Shown here: piece by piece, positions 34,568 to 46,829 of the stretch
How positions within the stretch are numbered: the stretch's first letter is position 1
How the letters are laid out: each line of letters begins with the position of its first letter
Assembly: GCF_026210795.1 (NCBI RefSeq)
Contig: NC_089455.1
Location: forward strand, 1,984,001-2,048,000
Length of the DNA stretch: 64,000 nt
From: Rhizophagus irregularis
Taxonomy: Eukaryota > Glomeromycota > Glomeromycetes > Glomerales > Glomeraceae
Direction of reading: 5' to 3'
Program-made: the position numbers and the translations under genes
The notes under the pieces: generated by a model
Seen by the model: the letters and a program-made list of their open reading frames with translations, nothing else
What the model was told of the DNA's origin: nothing
Database searches by the model: none

Positions 34568-35155
34568 ATGGCAGCATTAAACTTAAACGCAAATCTTCCA
34601 GTATACATTCAATGGCCCGATGACGCTGCTTTGACCTTAATTCAGCGTCGTCGGGCCTATCAGCCCTTATTCACCACAACGAGGTTACATAACCAAAACC
34701 AATTATGGCGTGGAATTGCTCGTGATATACGAAACAACCACATATTCAGGCCAACTAGAAAATAATGTAGAGAGAAATGGAATGCGCTAAAGTCGGGGTA
34801 CGAGAATTTAGAGAGATTAATAAACAGAAATCCTGAAGGATATCCCACTCGTACCCCGACTTTGCATGACGAGAGATTCCACCAGGAACTCTCTGACGAG
34901 TTTTGGAGAGTGGAGCGTAAGTATTTATTATTTAACTGATTTTTTCATTAATTCATTGCATTTATATTAATACTTGCTTTGTTTTAAGCATTAGTCCGGA
35001 CCGCCCGGAGAAATAGGATGGATCGTAGGACATACAAGTATAGAGAGCGCAGGCGCTCTCGCTCCCGATCCCCCTACTACCACCAAGAGCGCAGGCGCTC
35101 TCGTTCTCGATCTCCTCACCACCGAGAGCGCAGGCGCCCTCACCGACGTCATTGA
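34568..35155 (+). pseudogene. Myb/SANT-like (trihelix-type) gene with SR-rich tail and TAA stop
   Basis: Exon 1, 34568-34916, starts MAALNLNANLPVYIQWPDD. The N-terminal part has the Trp-spaced pattern of a trihelix or Myb/SANT-like DNA-binding domain: WPDDAALTLIQ, LWRGIARDI, then REKWNALKSGYENLERL after an in-frame TAA at 34763-34765. CAA (Gln) is expected there, as in the QCxxKW pattern of the family. HDERFHQELSDEFWRVE follows. A 72-bp GT-AG intron leads to exon 2, 34989-35155, which encodes three RERRRSRSRSP-like repeats and ends in TGA; phases agree. An SR-rich tail on such a domain is unusual. Likely a nuclear DNA-binding protein before inactivation. If read through it would be about 171 residues. 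Confidence 0.68.
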
Positions 35156-35633
35156 TTTTTTATTTTTTATTTTATTATTTTAATATATTTTATTTTATTT
35201 TATTATTATGTTTTATTTTATTTTAATATTATGTTTTATTTTATTTTATTATTATATGTTTTATTTTATTATATGTTTTATTTTATTTAATTATTATTAT
35301 GTTTATATTATTATATGTTTTATTTTATTTTATTATTATGTTTTATATTATTATATATTTTATTTTATTTTCTGATTCAATAAATGACTATTTTCGATAA
35401 TATTATTTGTCATACCAATTGTCATTAACCGGTATAATTGACCCTAAATTTTGTGTAGCCAAATCGGCAGTAATTTAACCGAATTGATTACTTAATTGCA
35501 TTTTTTTTTTGCCGACACCCTAATAGTATTTAATAAATTTAGTTCTAATTGAATTTATAACAGATACTGTGGTAGTGGTACCACTGGTAATTATGTTCTA
35601 ATTAAATTTGAATTATTTTAAATTGTTATAAAG
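35156..35633. other. TTTTATTTTATTATTATG low-complexity tract and spacer
   Basis: 35160-35385 is a degenerate array of TTTTATTTTATTATTATG. Then comes AT-rich spacer that includes the likely promoter of the next gene. No gene. Confidence 0.6.
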
Positions 35634-38600
35634 ATGAGAAGACGATATAGTCACAACAAGCCAATAGAGCCAATTCGAATTCGAAATCGGTTTTCTTACA
35701 GCAAACCTAATGAGACAACAGATTCTGACGAGAGAGTGGCAATTCGTTCGCCTGTACGTTCACCTGATAATGATAACGATGACATGGACTTTCAGTATGA
35801 TCATAAAGATGATTTAAGTTTTCAAGACATTAATGATGACGATAATGCATATGGATCAATTAATCCTCAAGACTACAATGATGAGATGATATTTTCGCAA
35901 GATAATGTCAATTCATCTGATACTGAAGAGGAAGAAGAAAGTGATAACGAATACAATTATGAAGAGGAGGAAGAGGAGGAAGATAATAATGAAAACAATG
36001 ACGAAGAGGAGGAGGATGAAGGTAATAATGATGATAATAATAATCAAGTGGAAGAGGAACGTAATAACGATGAAGAGGAACGTAATAACGAAGAGGAAGA
36101 AATACATCAAATCGTTGAAGCGTTAGATGAAGACAAGATACCGTTCTGCAATGGTCAATTTGCACCGTACTTTGATAATTATACAACTACGGCATTATTT
36201 TGCTGGCTTCAGAAACATAATGTTTCTACGAAAGCATATGAAGATCTTGTCGATATCATTCACAATTCTCAATTTGAACCTACCCATGTGGTAAAAAATA
36301 TCCGAAGATTCCAATCATGGAGAAAACGTCTTCCTCTCCTACCAATAATAACAAAGTCTATTAAAATTTCACCAAAAAAAACTCCATCAACCTCATGAGG
36401 ATCAAAACTTTTGTATCAACTCTCAATTAGTGAAATTATATGGCGTGTTCTTAATAATCCGATGCTAATGAAGCATATGTATTTTGGACCCGGCATTAAT
36501 TCTGAAGAAAAATCAGAATTTTGGCATGGAAATTTATGGGGGGAATCCCCACTTTTTGGACAACACGAAATATTAATATCAGAAGGTTATAAATTAATAC
36601 ACTTTGATACAATTATAATTTATTATCATTGATAATATTTATTAAAGTTATTTATTTTTAATAAATAGTATTGTACCGATCTGGTGATTTTGTTTACTAT
36701 CATGATGATAATGGTCAAAAAAAACTTGGAAGATTAAGATCAATTTTAAAAAATCATGATGGATATTATCAGTTACGAATTCAAAAAATTTTGGAATATA
36801 GTGATTTACCCGGAAATTTAAAAGGGTTACCAAGACAACGTCGTTCTATTACCGGTGAAGTATGGTTACAAGACGAACCATTTTTAATTATAATGACTAA
36901 GGTTGCTTGTCTAAACCTCTTCAAAATCCTACGATTAGTTTCGTCAAAATTTTACTATAGATTTATTATAGTTTCGGCAGAGTTTTGGCAGTTTCGGCAT
37001 TTATAATAAGTTTCGGCAGTTTCGCCATTCTCCAAAGTTTCGCCAGTTTTTTAATATAACTTTAATATAGTTTCGGCAGAATTTCGCTTTTCGGCGAAAC
37101 GCTATCTTGCCTAAACCCCTAGGTTTCGGCAAGCAACCTTAATAATGACTTCTCAAATTTTAGAAAAAGTAACTATATTGATGATGTTTCAACATCAAAA
37201 TATTCCTGATGGTTCATTGCGGATTAGTGAAATAATTTATAAATGTAATGACCGTTGGCACGTTCGTAATGTAAAGCTTTCATACCTACATCCATCTGAT
37301 TACATTTCTATTAGAAATCCACCATCATCATCTATGCCAATCTATAAGCTGTTTTTAGATCTTTATTATGATGATTTTGGTACATTTAGAAATGTATACC
37401 ATTCTCTAGGTGGTGTTTATGTACAGTTTGGAAATATGCCAGCACATCAAAGAAAGCTAATAAAGAACCATTTTGTTATTGGGTTTATCCCATTTGGAGG
37501 AAAATTTGACGAATTTATGATACCATTCATTTCAGAAATGAAGGAATTAGAGAAAGGAAAGGTGATGACTGTCCAAGGACAAGATGCATGGATAATTGCT
37601 GGTTTAGGCGTTGTTACGGCAGATTTACCTCAAGGTAACGATATGACAGGAGTACTAAGGTATTTTTTCAACTTAGTTAATAATATAATAATATAATTTT
37701 ATGACAACTATTAAAATTGTTTAAAAAATAAATTTAGACATAATGCAAATAAGGGTTGTCGTACTTGTAAAACTACTAAAGAATTATTGAGTGCTCACAA
37801 TCAGGATATCGTAACAACATTACGTTATCATCATATTACAGACGAAGAAATCTTAAAAATTTCTCGTGAGACTATAATGTCAAGAAGAGATCAACTTTGT
37901 ACGGAATATGGTTTACGATCATTACCTAGTATTTTAGATAAATTAAAAAGGGAAAGACATTTACAGACGCCGCAGGATGTTTATCATGCGACTGCAGGAA
38001 AGATTGGGCGGCTACTAAAATTAACTTGTGAATTATTTTCACGAGAAGGAGAAGATAATTTTATCGAAATTTGGAAAAATTTTGAAATTCCAAAAAGATG
38101 GTCTCGCTTACCAAATCCGATTACTCACTACAATAGTTTTATGATGTCGGATTTACTTAGATTAGCTATGATTATGCCATTTTTGTTAAACCAGTTTTTA
38201 AAAAAATCAAGTATCAAACATAATGAAACAGCCATGATTCAACAAAGAATTGATGCATTTCGAGTTAGTTCAGTTCCAAAAATTATTATATCTTGTTGGA
38301 TACATGTTGCAAAAACTATGAAAGCGGTTTTTAACAAGAAATTTACATCAGATAGCTATGAGGAATTGCAACAATGTCTTGAAGAAGAGTTTTCAATCCT
38401 TCCAAAGGTATAGTTACAAATTTGATATTGAAATGTAGAATAATTTCAAATAATTAACAATATTTTACTTTTTATAGGTTTTTGTAAATTTTGTTAATTT
38501 ACCAAATATACACGTTAATATGCATCTTTTGATGCATGCTAAAACCTTTGGAACACTTATTAATACCCAAGTTGGTATAAAAGAAATGGTCCATCATATT

Positions 38601-39481
38601 TTTAAGGGGATGGTACCAAAAACTAATTGCAAAAACATAGATTTAGATTTATTAAAGCATTACAATACTTTATTTGCAATTCGACATTTAGCAGATGGTG
38701 GTATTGATCCAAGATTTAATAGATCTTGTACTGGATTTACAAATTCAAATTTTGGACAATTATTTTTAAATTGGTATGTTACAAAAGATAAATATTCAAC
38801 TGAAGCAACTGAACAAGTTCAAGACGATGATGATGATACAAAAAGTAAGTATTTTATTGCATATAATAGTACATGTTTGATATTTATATTTACTAATCTT
38901 TTAATTTAGTTATATCTCCAGTAAACTTTATTTCCAATATTTCATTAAAAAAAAGAATGCCAAAGCAGGAACGTGATAAACTTCTTTTAACTTTACATAA
39001 TTTTAAAACTGAATTGTTTTTATCTTATGTGGATATGAAGTTTGAGGCGGCACTTATAAACTCTTCAATTAGTTGGTACAAATTTGCATCATATATGATT
39101 GAAGAAGAAAATGGTATCCTTTCAAAAGTTCACCTACATCTCGATGATTTTATCACAATTTATGAAGAAGATCATGAAGAATCTTATGCAATAATCAAAG
39201 GTATCTTTCAACATAAGGGTAACAATAACAAATATTATGCATTTATTGTTGTAGATTGGTTTGAAGATACTATGGTTGAACATTCAGTATTAAAATGTCC
39301 ACTTTACCGTCTCCAAGCAACAGGAGATAAATGGAGACGTATTTTTCCAATTACTGTAATAGATAATGTTCAAAAAGTACATTTTATTCATAATTGTAAT
39401 TCAGAAAGGTGCCAACTACCAAATCATGATACTACAAATAGAATTTGGATAAAAAATAATTTTTATTTTACAGCCATATAA
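35634..39481 (+). pseudogene. Tnp2/Plavaka-like transposase gene, five exons, broken by TGA and a MITE
   Basis: Exons: 35634-36585, 36669-36897 plus 37150-37659, 37738-38407, 38478-38844 and 38910-39481. All junctions are GT-AG and in phase once the 244-bp MITE and one 8-bp duplication are removed. The N-terminus is basic, then strongly acidic (Glu/Asp/Asn runs). A conserved block follows (FAPYFDNYTTTALFCWLQKH, RFQSWRKRLPLLP), then TGA at 36396-36398 where Arg is likely, IIWRVLNNP and MYFGPGI. The catalytic-looking part includes LYYDDFGTFRNVYHSLGG, VQGQDAWIIAGLGVVTA, NANKGCRTC, MMSDLLRLAMIMPF and DGGIDPRFNRSC. Only these two lesions are seen over about 930 codons. I recognise the family as a frequent glomeromycete transposase-like protein; superfamily placement is tentative. 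Confidence 0.75.
36898..37141. mobile_element. 244-bp hAT-like MITE, copy 3, inside a coding exon
   Basis: Same ends (TAAGGTTGCTTG / CAAGCAACCTTA) and length as the copies at 28735 and 29113, in the opposite orientation. It is flanked by ATAATGAC on both sides (36890-36897 and 37142-37149). Removing it gives the continuous reading FLIIMTSQILEKV. Confidence 0.92.
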
Positions 39482-40611
39482 TTATATTAATTATATAAAT
39501 ATAATAAAATAATTATTTTAATTTGTATCGTATAAAATTTTAACCAATAAAATCATATGCATGATGTAATAATAAATTAAAATTAACCAATTAAAATCAC
39601 TTTAATTACATGTATGTGATATCATGCATGCGATATCTAAAAATAGCTAAAATTCGCGTTTATTAATGAGATTTTTTTTGTTTATTTTCAAAAATACGCT
39701 TTTCTCTTGTCTTTTATATTAATACTTTACGGTATTTTAGTTCGTCTCTTCTTTTTTCTTTTTAAAGTATACTTTAATTATCTTTTTACAATATTAACAA
39801 TACTTTGGGACACTTTAGTTTATATATTCAACATAGTAAGACACCCACATACGAAAAGCAAGAATAAAAGCAAGAATAAAGAAAAGAAAATGTACCCGCC
39901 ACTCACATACGAAAGAAAAGAATAAAAGAAAGGAAAAATGTACCCACCTACCCACATACAAAAGAGAAAAAAGCCGTTTTTTAAATAAATAGTGGAGCTG
40001 TTAAGCAAGGTATGAAAATAGGATATACGCGTATTTTTCATATTTTTTTTACAATATGTTGTGGTTTGAGTATTTTTTTGTTAGACTGTGGTATAAATGT
40101 GAATATATTTTTCAACGGCCATGTATCTATTGCTTGTTAAATATATTTGCAATTTCTTTGTTAGACTGTGGTATTACAATATGAAGTGTGAATATATTTT
40201 TCAACGGCCATGTATCTATTGCTTGTTAAATATATTTGCAATTTCTTTTGTAATATTTGCTTTAGCCTGGAAGAAAATGTTGTAAAATAGGGCTGGATAT
40301 TTATGGCATTTTTCGCCTTCCAATTACTTTGTCCGGGGATAGCCTGACAATTTGTCGTTGTCCGTCAGTCGTAGCAACCAGCATTTTTTTACAATATTAT
40401 GATTTTAAGAAACAAAACACTTTCAAAAAAATTTAAAGAAAGAACTAACTTAAAAATATTATCATTTTTATTATTCTTTACAAAATCCTGGAATTACCTG
40501 CTCTAACTATTATCCCAAGGTTATGTATTAAATTTTAAATATATTTTACAAAGAGTACATTTTATTAATCATGATTGTTTTTTTTGTTTTTTTTATATAT
40601 ATATATATATA
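39482..40611. other. 3' flank duplicated from 25796-27000, no gene
   Basis: Non-coding; matches the flank of the truncated copy. It contains a local duplication around ATATTTTTCAACGGCCATGT (near 40103 and 40194). No gene supported. Confidence 0.5.
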
Positions 40612-40799
40612 TTTTAAAATTGAAAATGACGTATCCATCCACTCACATACGAGAAGAAAAGAATAAAAAAGAGAAGAAAAGAATAAAAAAAAAGGAAGAA
40701 AAGAAACGTACTCCACTCACCCATAATAATCCACTAATAAAAAATTATTATTATTAATGTATAATAAATAATAAACATATATTACAATAAAAATATTTT

Positions 40800-41585
40800 T
40801 GTGATGTTAATTCGGTGTTAATATAATATCATTACGATGTAGTTACGATATTAAATAAATGTAAAACATTTTTTGTAATATTAATTCGATATTAATATGA
40901 TATTATTATGATGTAGTTACGATATCAAATAAAATTGTAATATTAATTCAATGTTAATACGACATCACTATGATGTGGCTACGATATCAAATAGATGTAA
41001 AATATTTTTAATATTTTTGCAATATTAATTCGATGTTAATATGATATCACTACGATATGGCTACGATGTGGTTACGATATCAAATAAAATGTCAAATATT
41101 TTGCAATATTAATTCGATGTTAATATGATATCACTACGATGTGGTTACGATATCAAATAAAATGTCAAATATTTTGTAATATTAATTCAATATTAATACG
41201 ACATCACTACGATGTGGTTACGATATCAAATAGATAAAATATTTTTGAATATTAATTCGATGTTAATATGATATCAATACGATGTGATTACGATATCAAA
41301 TAAAATGTCAAATATTTTGTAATATTAATTCAATGTTAATACGACATCACTACGATGTGGTTACGATATCAAATAGATGTAAAATATTTTTGCAATATTA
41401 ATTCGATGTTAATATGATATCACTACGATGTGGTTACGATATCAAATAAAATGTCAAATATTTTGTAATATTAATTCAATGTTAATACGACATGGTTACG
41501 ATATCAAATAAATGTCAAATATTTTTGTAATATTAATTCAATGTTAATACGACATCACTACGATGTGATTACGTGATAATATTTA
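40800..41585. repeat. 73-bp satellite, array 2
   Basis: Same unit as 27050-27815 with several length variants; includes the empty site (ACATTTTTTGTAATATT at 40867) of the MITE found in array 1. Confidence 0.85.
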
Positions 41586-41939
41586 CATCGCATAATGATC
41601 GCTGCGATATCGCAGAGATATCGAACTAATCAATGTCGAATAAATATAGTTACGACTAACTTAACGACGTCGAATCTATTTTTTATCAAAATATCGTAAT
41701 GATATCGTAATGATATCATTGCAATATCTAATCAATATCGATTGTAAACTCCAAGTTTCAGCAAAGTATATTTTAAAATTGAAAATGACGTATCCATCCA
41801 CTCACATACGAGAAGAAAAGAATAAAAAAGAGAAGAAAAGAATAAAAAAAAAAGGAAGAAAAGAAACGTACTCCACTCACCCATAATAATCCACTAATAA
41901 AAAATTATTATTATTAATGTATAATAAATAATAAACATA

Positions 41940-42720
41940 TATTACAATAAAAATATTTTTGTGATGTTAATTCGGTGTTAATATAATATCATTACGATGT
42001 AGTTACGATATTAAATAAATGTAAAACATTTTTTGTAATATTAATTCGATATTAATATGATATTATTATGATGTAGTTACGATATCAAATAAAATTGTAA
42101 TATTAATTCAATGTTAATACGACATCACTACGATGTGGCTACGATATCAAATAGATGTAAAATATTTTTAATATTTTTGCAATATTAATTTGATGTTAAT
42201 ATGATATCACTACGATGTGGTTACGATATCAAATAAAATGTCAAATATTTTGTAATATTAATTCAATATTAATACGACATCACTACGATGTGGTTACGAT
42301 ATCAAATAGATAAAATATTTTTGAATATTAATTCGATGTTAATATGATATCAATACGATGTGATTACGATATCAAATAAAATGTCAAATATTTTGTAATA
42401 TTAATTCAATGTTAATACGACATCACTACGATGTGGTTACGATATCAAATAGATGTAAAATATTTTTGCAATATTAATTCGATGTTAATATGATATCACT
42501 ACGATGTGGTTACGATATCAAATAAAATGTCAAATATTTTGTAATATTAATTCAATGTTAATACGACATGGTTACGATATCAAATAAATGTCAAATATTT
42601 TTGTAATATTAATTCAATGTTAATACGACATGGTTACGATATCAAATAAATGTCAAATATTTTTGTAATATTAATTCAATGTTAATACGACATCACTACG
42701 ATGTGATTACGTGATAATAT
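41940..42720. repeat. 73-bp satellite, array 3
   Basis: Copy of array 2 inside the tandem duplication, with one more partial unit near 42600. Confidence 0.85.
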
Positions 42721-42904
42721 TTACATCGCATAATGATCGCTGCGATATCGCAGAGATATCGAACTAATCAATGTCGAATAAATATAGTTACGACTAACGT
42801 AACGACGTCGAATCTATTTTTTATCAAAATATCGTAATGATATCGTAATGATATCATTGCAATATCTAATCAATATCGATTGTAAACTCCAAGTTTCAGC
42901 AAAG

Positions 42905-43315
42905 TATCCGATAATATTAATTTTGACCAGTGATTCTAAATACAACCAATTAAATTAAAAAAAACCATGATTTCATTTTTTTAATATACAAATATCATAA
43001 AAAAAATTTGCTTATTCTAATATAAATTATAAAGTCAGAAGTCAACTTTGCGTATTGATCTTAATAAAAATATTTGCTTAAGGAAGTGACATATATGATG
43101 TAATTATTAGAGAGGGGAGGAAGATAATTAAAATCTGACATTACACTTATTCTATTTATATAAATTGTATAATTAAATTTAATTGGTTATTAAATCTGAC
43201 AAGGGGGGGAAGGGGATAGAATTCATAGTAAAATAAATATGACATAATATGTGTCACTCCCCTTATTTTAAAGCAAAATTTTGCCAATCATCTTTGACTT
43301 TTATATGTATTTTTC
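42905..43315. other. AT-rich spacer
   Basis: No gene. Two G-rich spots (43110-43125 and 43201-43216) interrupt AT-rich sequence. Confidence 0.35.
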
Positions 43316-43912
43316 AGGACCCGTTTACATTACTAACAATCATATTACCAACAATCATTTTACCGACACTTATATTATTGACAATTATTTTACCGACAGG
43401 TACATTTTACTGACACTCATTTTACTGACACTCATTTTACTATCAACACTTGCAGTATTTATTACTATTTTACTATCCACTTCAGTATAAAAATTATAAT
43501 ACATATTTAATATAAAAGAATTTACCATAATATATAAATAAAAAATTGATTAATATATAACAAAATGTAAAATATTATGATATTTATATATAATAAAATA
43601 ACTTGAATTTAATATTTAATTTTATCAATTTTATTTTTTAAAAAATTTATTTCAGCTTTATAATATATTATACTTAAAATTGGTCTTAAAAATTTTCTTA
43701 ATTTAGTTTATATAATTTGCTTTTTTTGTAACTAATTGAATATAATAATGTACTGTATATTATTTCAATTAATATTACTTAAAATTATATTATTATTTTG
43801 TCAGTAAAATGATTGTTGGTAATATGATTGTCAGTAAAACGTACCTGTCGGTAAAGTGAGTGCGGTAAAATGATTGTCAGTAATATGATTGTTGGTAATA
43901 TGAATTAGACCT
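43316..43912. mobile_element. 597-bp MITE with inverted multi-copy ends
   Basis: Left end AGGACCCGTTTACATTAC and right end (reverse complement) AGGTCTAATTCATATTAC. Both are followed by arrays of YAACAATCATATTACC and TTTACTGACA units in opposite orientation. The flanks share GTATTTTTC (43307-43315 and 43913-43921), a 9-bp duplication, which would point to a Mutator-like group. The middle is AT-rich and non-coding. Confidence 0.7.
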
Positions 43913-43973
43913 GTATTTTTCGATACTATATTAGGAAAATTTTTTTTATTATAATAAATTTCTTGATTATCTC

Positions 43974-44764
43974 ATTAATTGCTAATTCGGTTAAGATCAG
44001 CAGTGTCCTACTATGTAAAATTGGGGAAATTGGTGCAAATAATAAAAATAATTATCATATGATCTAATAATCCAATTTTGATGAACTTTTTTTTGTTCTG
44101 TAAGTCTGGATTACCTTTATAAAATAAAAATAATTTCATTGAAATTGGACCATTAGGTTGTGAGATAATCACAAAAACATATTTTACTGACAACGATCGA
44201 TTCCATTAATAACAAAGCAGACAATTATCTCCTGATTCAGTGATCCAATTTCGATAAACTTTTTTTTGTTATTTAGATCTCAATAATCTCTACATAATAA
44301 AAAAATTTTGTCAAAATTGGGCCTCTAGATCGTGAGATAATTGTGAAAACATATTTTGCCGGACGATTTTTAGATTCATGATATGGCAAAATATATCTTT
44401 GTGATTATCTTCCGATCTAGCAGTCCAATATTGACAAACTTTTTTTTATTGTGAAAAAGAGGTTAAGACCTAAAAGACAAAAAAAAATTATTGAAATTGG
44501 ATCACTGAATTAGGAATCAATTCTTTTTTTATGATTTACTAAAATTTAGTCATAATAATAATATGAAATACTTTTTCACGATTTTCTTATAATTTAGTAT
44601 TTCAATTTCAATAAATTTTTTATTTTATTGAGGAAATCAAGATCTATAAAACAAAAAAAAGTTCATTGAAATTGGATCATTGGATCAAGAGATAATTATT
44701 TTCTTTTTTTGCCCCGATTTTACATAGTAAGACACTGCCGATCTTAACCGAATTAGCAATTAAT
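43974..44764. mobile_element. 791-bp element with about 50-bp terminal inverted repeats
   Basis: Left ATTAATTGCTAATTCGGTTA and right end inverted, matching for about 50 bp and continuing through CAGTGTCYTACTATG to a GGGG. The interior holds four degenerate copies of a foldback unit (CCAATTTTGATGAACTTTTT facing AATTGGAC) with GTGAGATAAT. No target duplication is certain. Confidence 0.75.
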
Positions 44765-46149
44765 CCATTTTGTTCGAAAGTTCGAATTCTCAAATCCCAA
44801 CAGCCAATCATTCATTAGAAAAAAAAAAATTCCAAATTCATTTTTGAAATCAGGTCATGTTTAAGGGATAATTATATTTCAATAGAAAACGTTAAATTGC
44901 TAAAATTGCCCTCAAATAAGGTATGTTATCATCCTAGTTTAAATAGATTCTAATTCTTATCATAATTCTATTGATGTATTGTAATTCATATTGCCAACTT
45001 GTATTCTCTTTGTATTAAATTTTTCTTAGTTCAGATGTGATTTATAATTTGTTTGGCCAAATCTCCTGAATAAAAATTTGAATTATTTGAATACATCATT
45101 CACTCTTTTATTATTAAACTTGTTATTAGTTGTAACGGTCAAATCTAATATAATAAATCAACAAATTTTGACATATTGAAGATACTGTAACTTATCTACT
45201 GATAATTTTATTTAGAATTCTTGATCTGTAATTGTTTATAGATCTTTCTATTTCTTCCTTTTCCTTGTTCTAAATGTAATTTTCTGTATTCTTCAAACCA
45301 CATATACCTGAATGTTTATGTTTAATATGATAAATGAGGTTTATCATTTGAAGACTCTTTTGATTCTCTTATAACTGATGCAATATCAATTGGATGATTT
45401 ATTATTGAAAGATTACTTGCTAAAAGTTCTTCTACATTATATTTTACTATTCTCTTACAACTTGGTGGACAATAAAGAAATGGTTTTTTTTATGAAAGAA
45501 CATCTTTACAGAAACCTGATATTTTGCGACCTAGCAGTCATGAGTTCGTTACCTAATATTTTCGAATTTGTATCTATCTTTTAATGACATTTTTTGCTAA
45601 GTTTTTTATAATATTTCAATAAAGTTTTGATGAAAACCAGTCTTAAAATAGTGGCAAGATCAAATAATAATCTTTAAAAGGTAGCAAATAAAATCAGACA
45701 TTAGCCAAAATAAATTAATCAAGATATTTGTGTGATGTATCTGCAAGTATACAATAATTGATAAATCATTTCTTAAAATGTTAAAATTTTTTTTTTATTT
45801 TATTTTTGTTTTGTATTTATAATTTTTTATTTATTTTATTTTATTTTATTTTATTTTTTTTTTTGAGGTGGTTTACAAAATTCTGACAATAAAGTTAATG
45901 AAGCTTGGGAAGTTGTACCATGTTAAAATACTTTAAATTTTCTAAATGTATTTGGTCTTGTAGGATATCATACAATACATACAATACATTAATTGTAACT
46001 AATATTAATTTATTAACATATACAATTGTAAAATTTAACTGTAAAATATAATATAAATTTATTTATAAAATACAGTACATTGCAAATATATTATCTAATA
46101 TTCCAATATTCCTTTTATTATAATTGGATAGCCGCAGATTTTTAAACGA
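44765..46149. other. AT-rich spacer without supported gene
   Basis: A 68-codon ORF at 45378-45584 has no motif and AT-biased codons. TTTTATTTTATTTTATT low complexity near 45780-45870. Confidence 0.35.
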
Positions 46150-46276
46150 TCAATGTATTAAAATTTCCGTTGATATAGCGTCCCTGGTGACATAACTATA
46201 ACAAGGTGGAAACTTAATTTGGTCAATGGTATCACCTGATTGATCCTCACCTGGAATTTTGGCGGAGCAATTCTTT
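46150..46276 (-). other. Exon-like open segment on minus strand
   Basis: Behind a TTTTTTGTAG acceptor-like site the minus strand is open for about 42 codons to a TGA (NCSAKIPGEDQSGDTIDQ, then FPPCYSYVTRDAIST). It is richer in GC than its surroundings and looks like a real last exon or a gene remnant, but I do not recognise it. Further exon-like pieces with similar splice-type borders lie at about 46330-46400, 47690-47830 and 48330-48440. Confidence 0.3.
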
Positions 46277-46829
46277 CTACAAAAAAAAGTGGTAAAAGCC
46301 ATTATTTTTTAAAGGGTTAAAATAATAAGTTGATTTAAAGAAAAACTCACTTGCCAAATTCTCATACATCTAAAGAAATCTGAAGAATAACCATTCAAAA
46401 AAAGGATAAATGAAACATTAGGAAAAATTTTGTTAAGAGAAATAAATTAATCAAAAAATAGATTTGATCTTGAATAATAGTACATAGGTAGAAAATTTTA
46501 TACTATGTAAGATAATTAAATTGCATATTTTTGGTATTATTTTAAAATACTAAGAGTTTTTAGTTGCTTATTTTTCATATTTATATAACTTTTTAAAATA
46601 TTATATATTGAATTTATAATTAATTTTTATTTTATTTTCACTAACGGTGAGTGTTAATTTTGTACTACATTTCACAATTTTATATAAATACATAAACAAA
46701 AATTTTTTTTTGATGAAATTTCATTTTTTTTTCAATGTTTTATTAATATAAAATTACATGTTTATTTTGTTAAATAAAATTACTATAAATATGTTTTACT
46801 TTAAAATATAATTTCACTACTCACCACTT

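Larger units (their letters stand above)
40612..42904. repeat. Tandem duplication, period 1159, of flank plus satellite
   Basis: Copy 1 is 40612-41766 and copy 2 is 41771-42904. Both begin TTTTAAAATTGAAAATGACG and end AACTCCAAGTTTCAGCAAAG, with very few differences. Each contains an array of the 73-bp GATATC-rich satellite. The second copy has an extra partial unit. Confidence 0.9.

Noticed and set aside
35905-36186. Basic and Tyr/Leu-rich ORFs over the acidic part of the transposase-like gene
   Set aside because: Other-frame shadows of the Glu/Asp run in a gene with confirmed exon phases.
1530-36398. TGA read as an amino acid (alternative code or readthrough)
   Set aside because: Genes in the same window end properly in TGA (for example 17665, 35155), and TAA and TAG stops occur in the same kind of position; single-base decay is simpler.
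27050-42904. Centromeric satellite
   Set aside because: Arrays are short, tied to a transposase-like gene by segmental duplication, and interrupted by MITEs; nothing shows centromere function.
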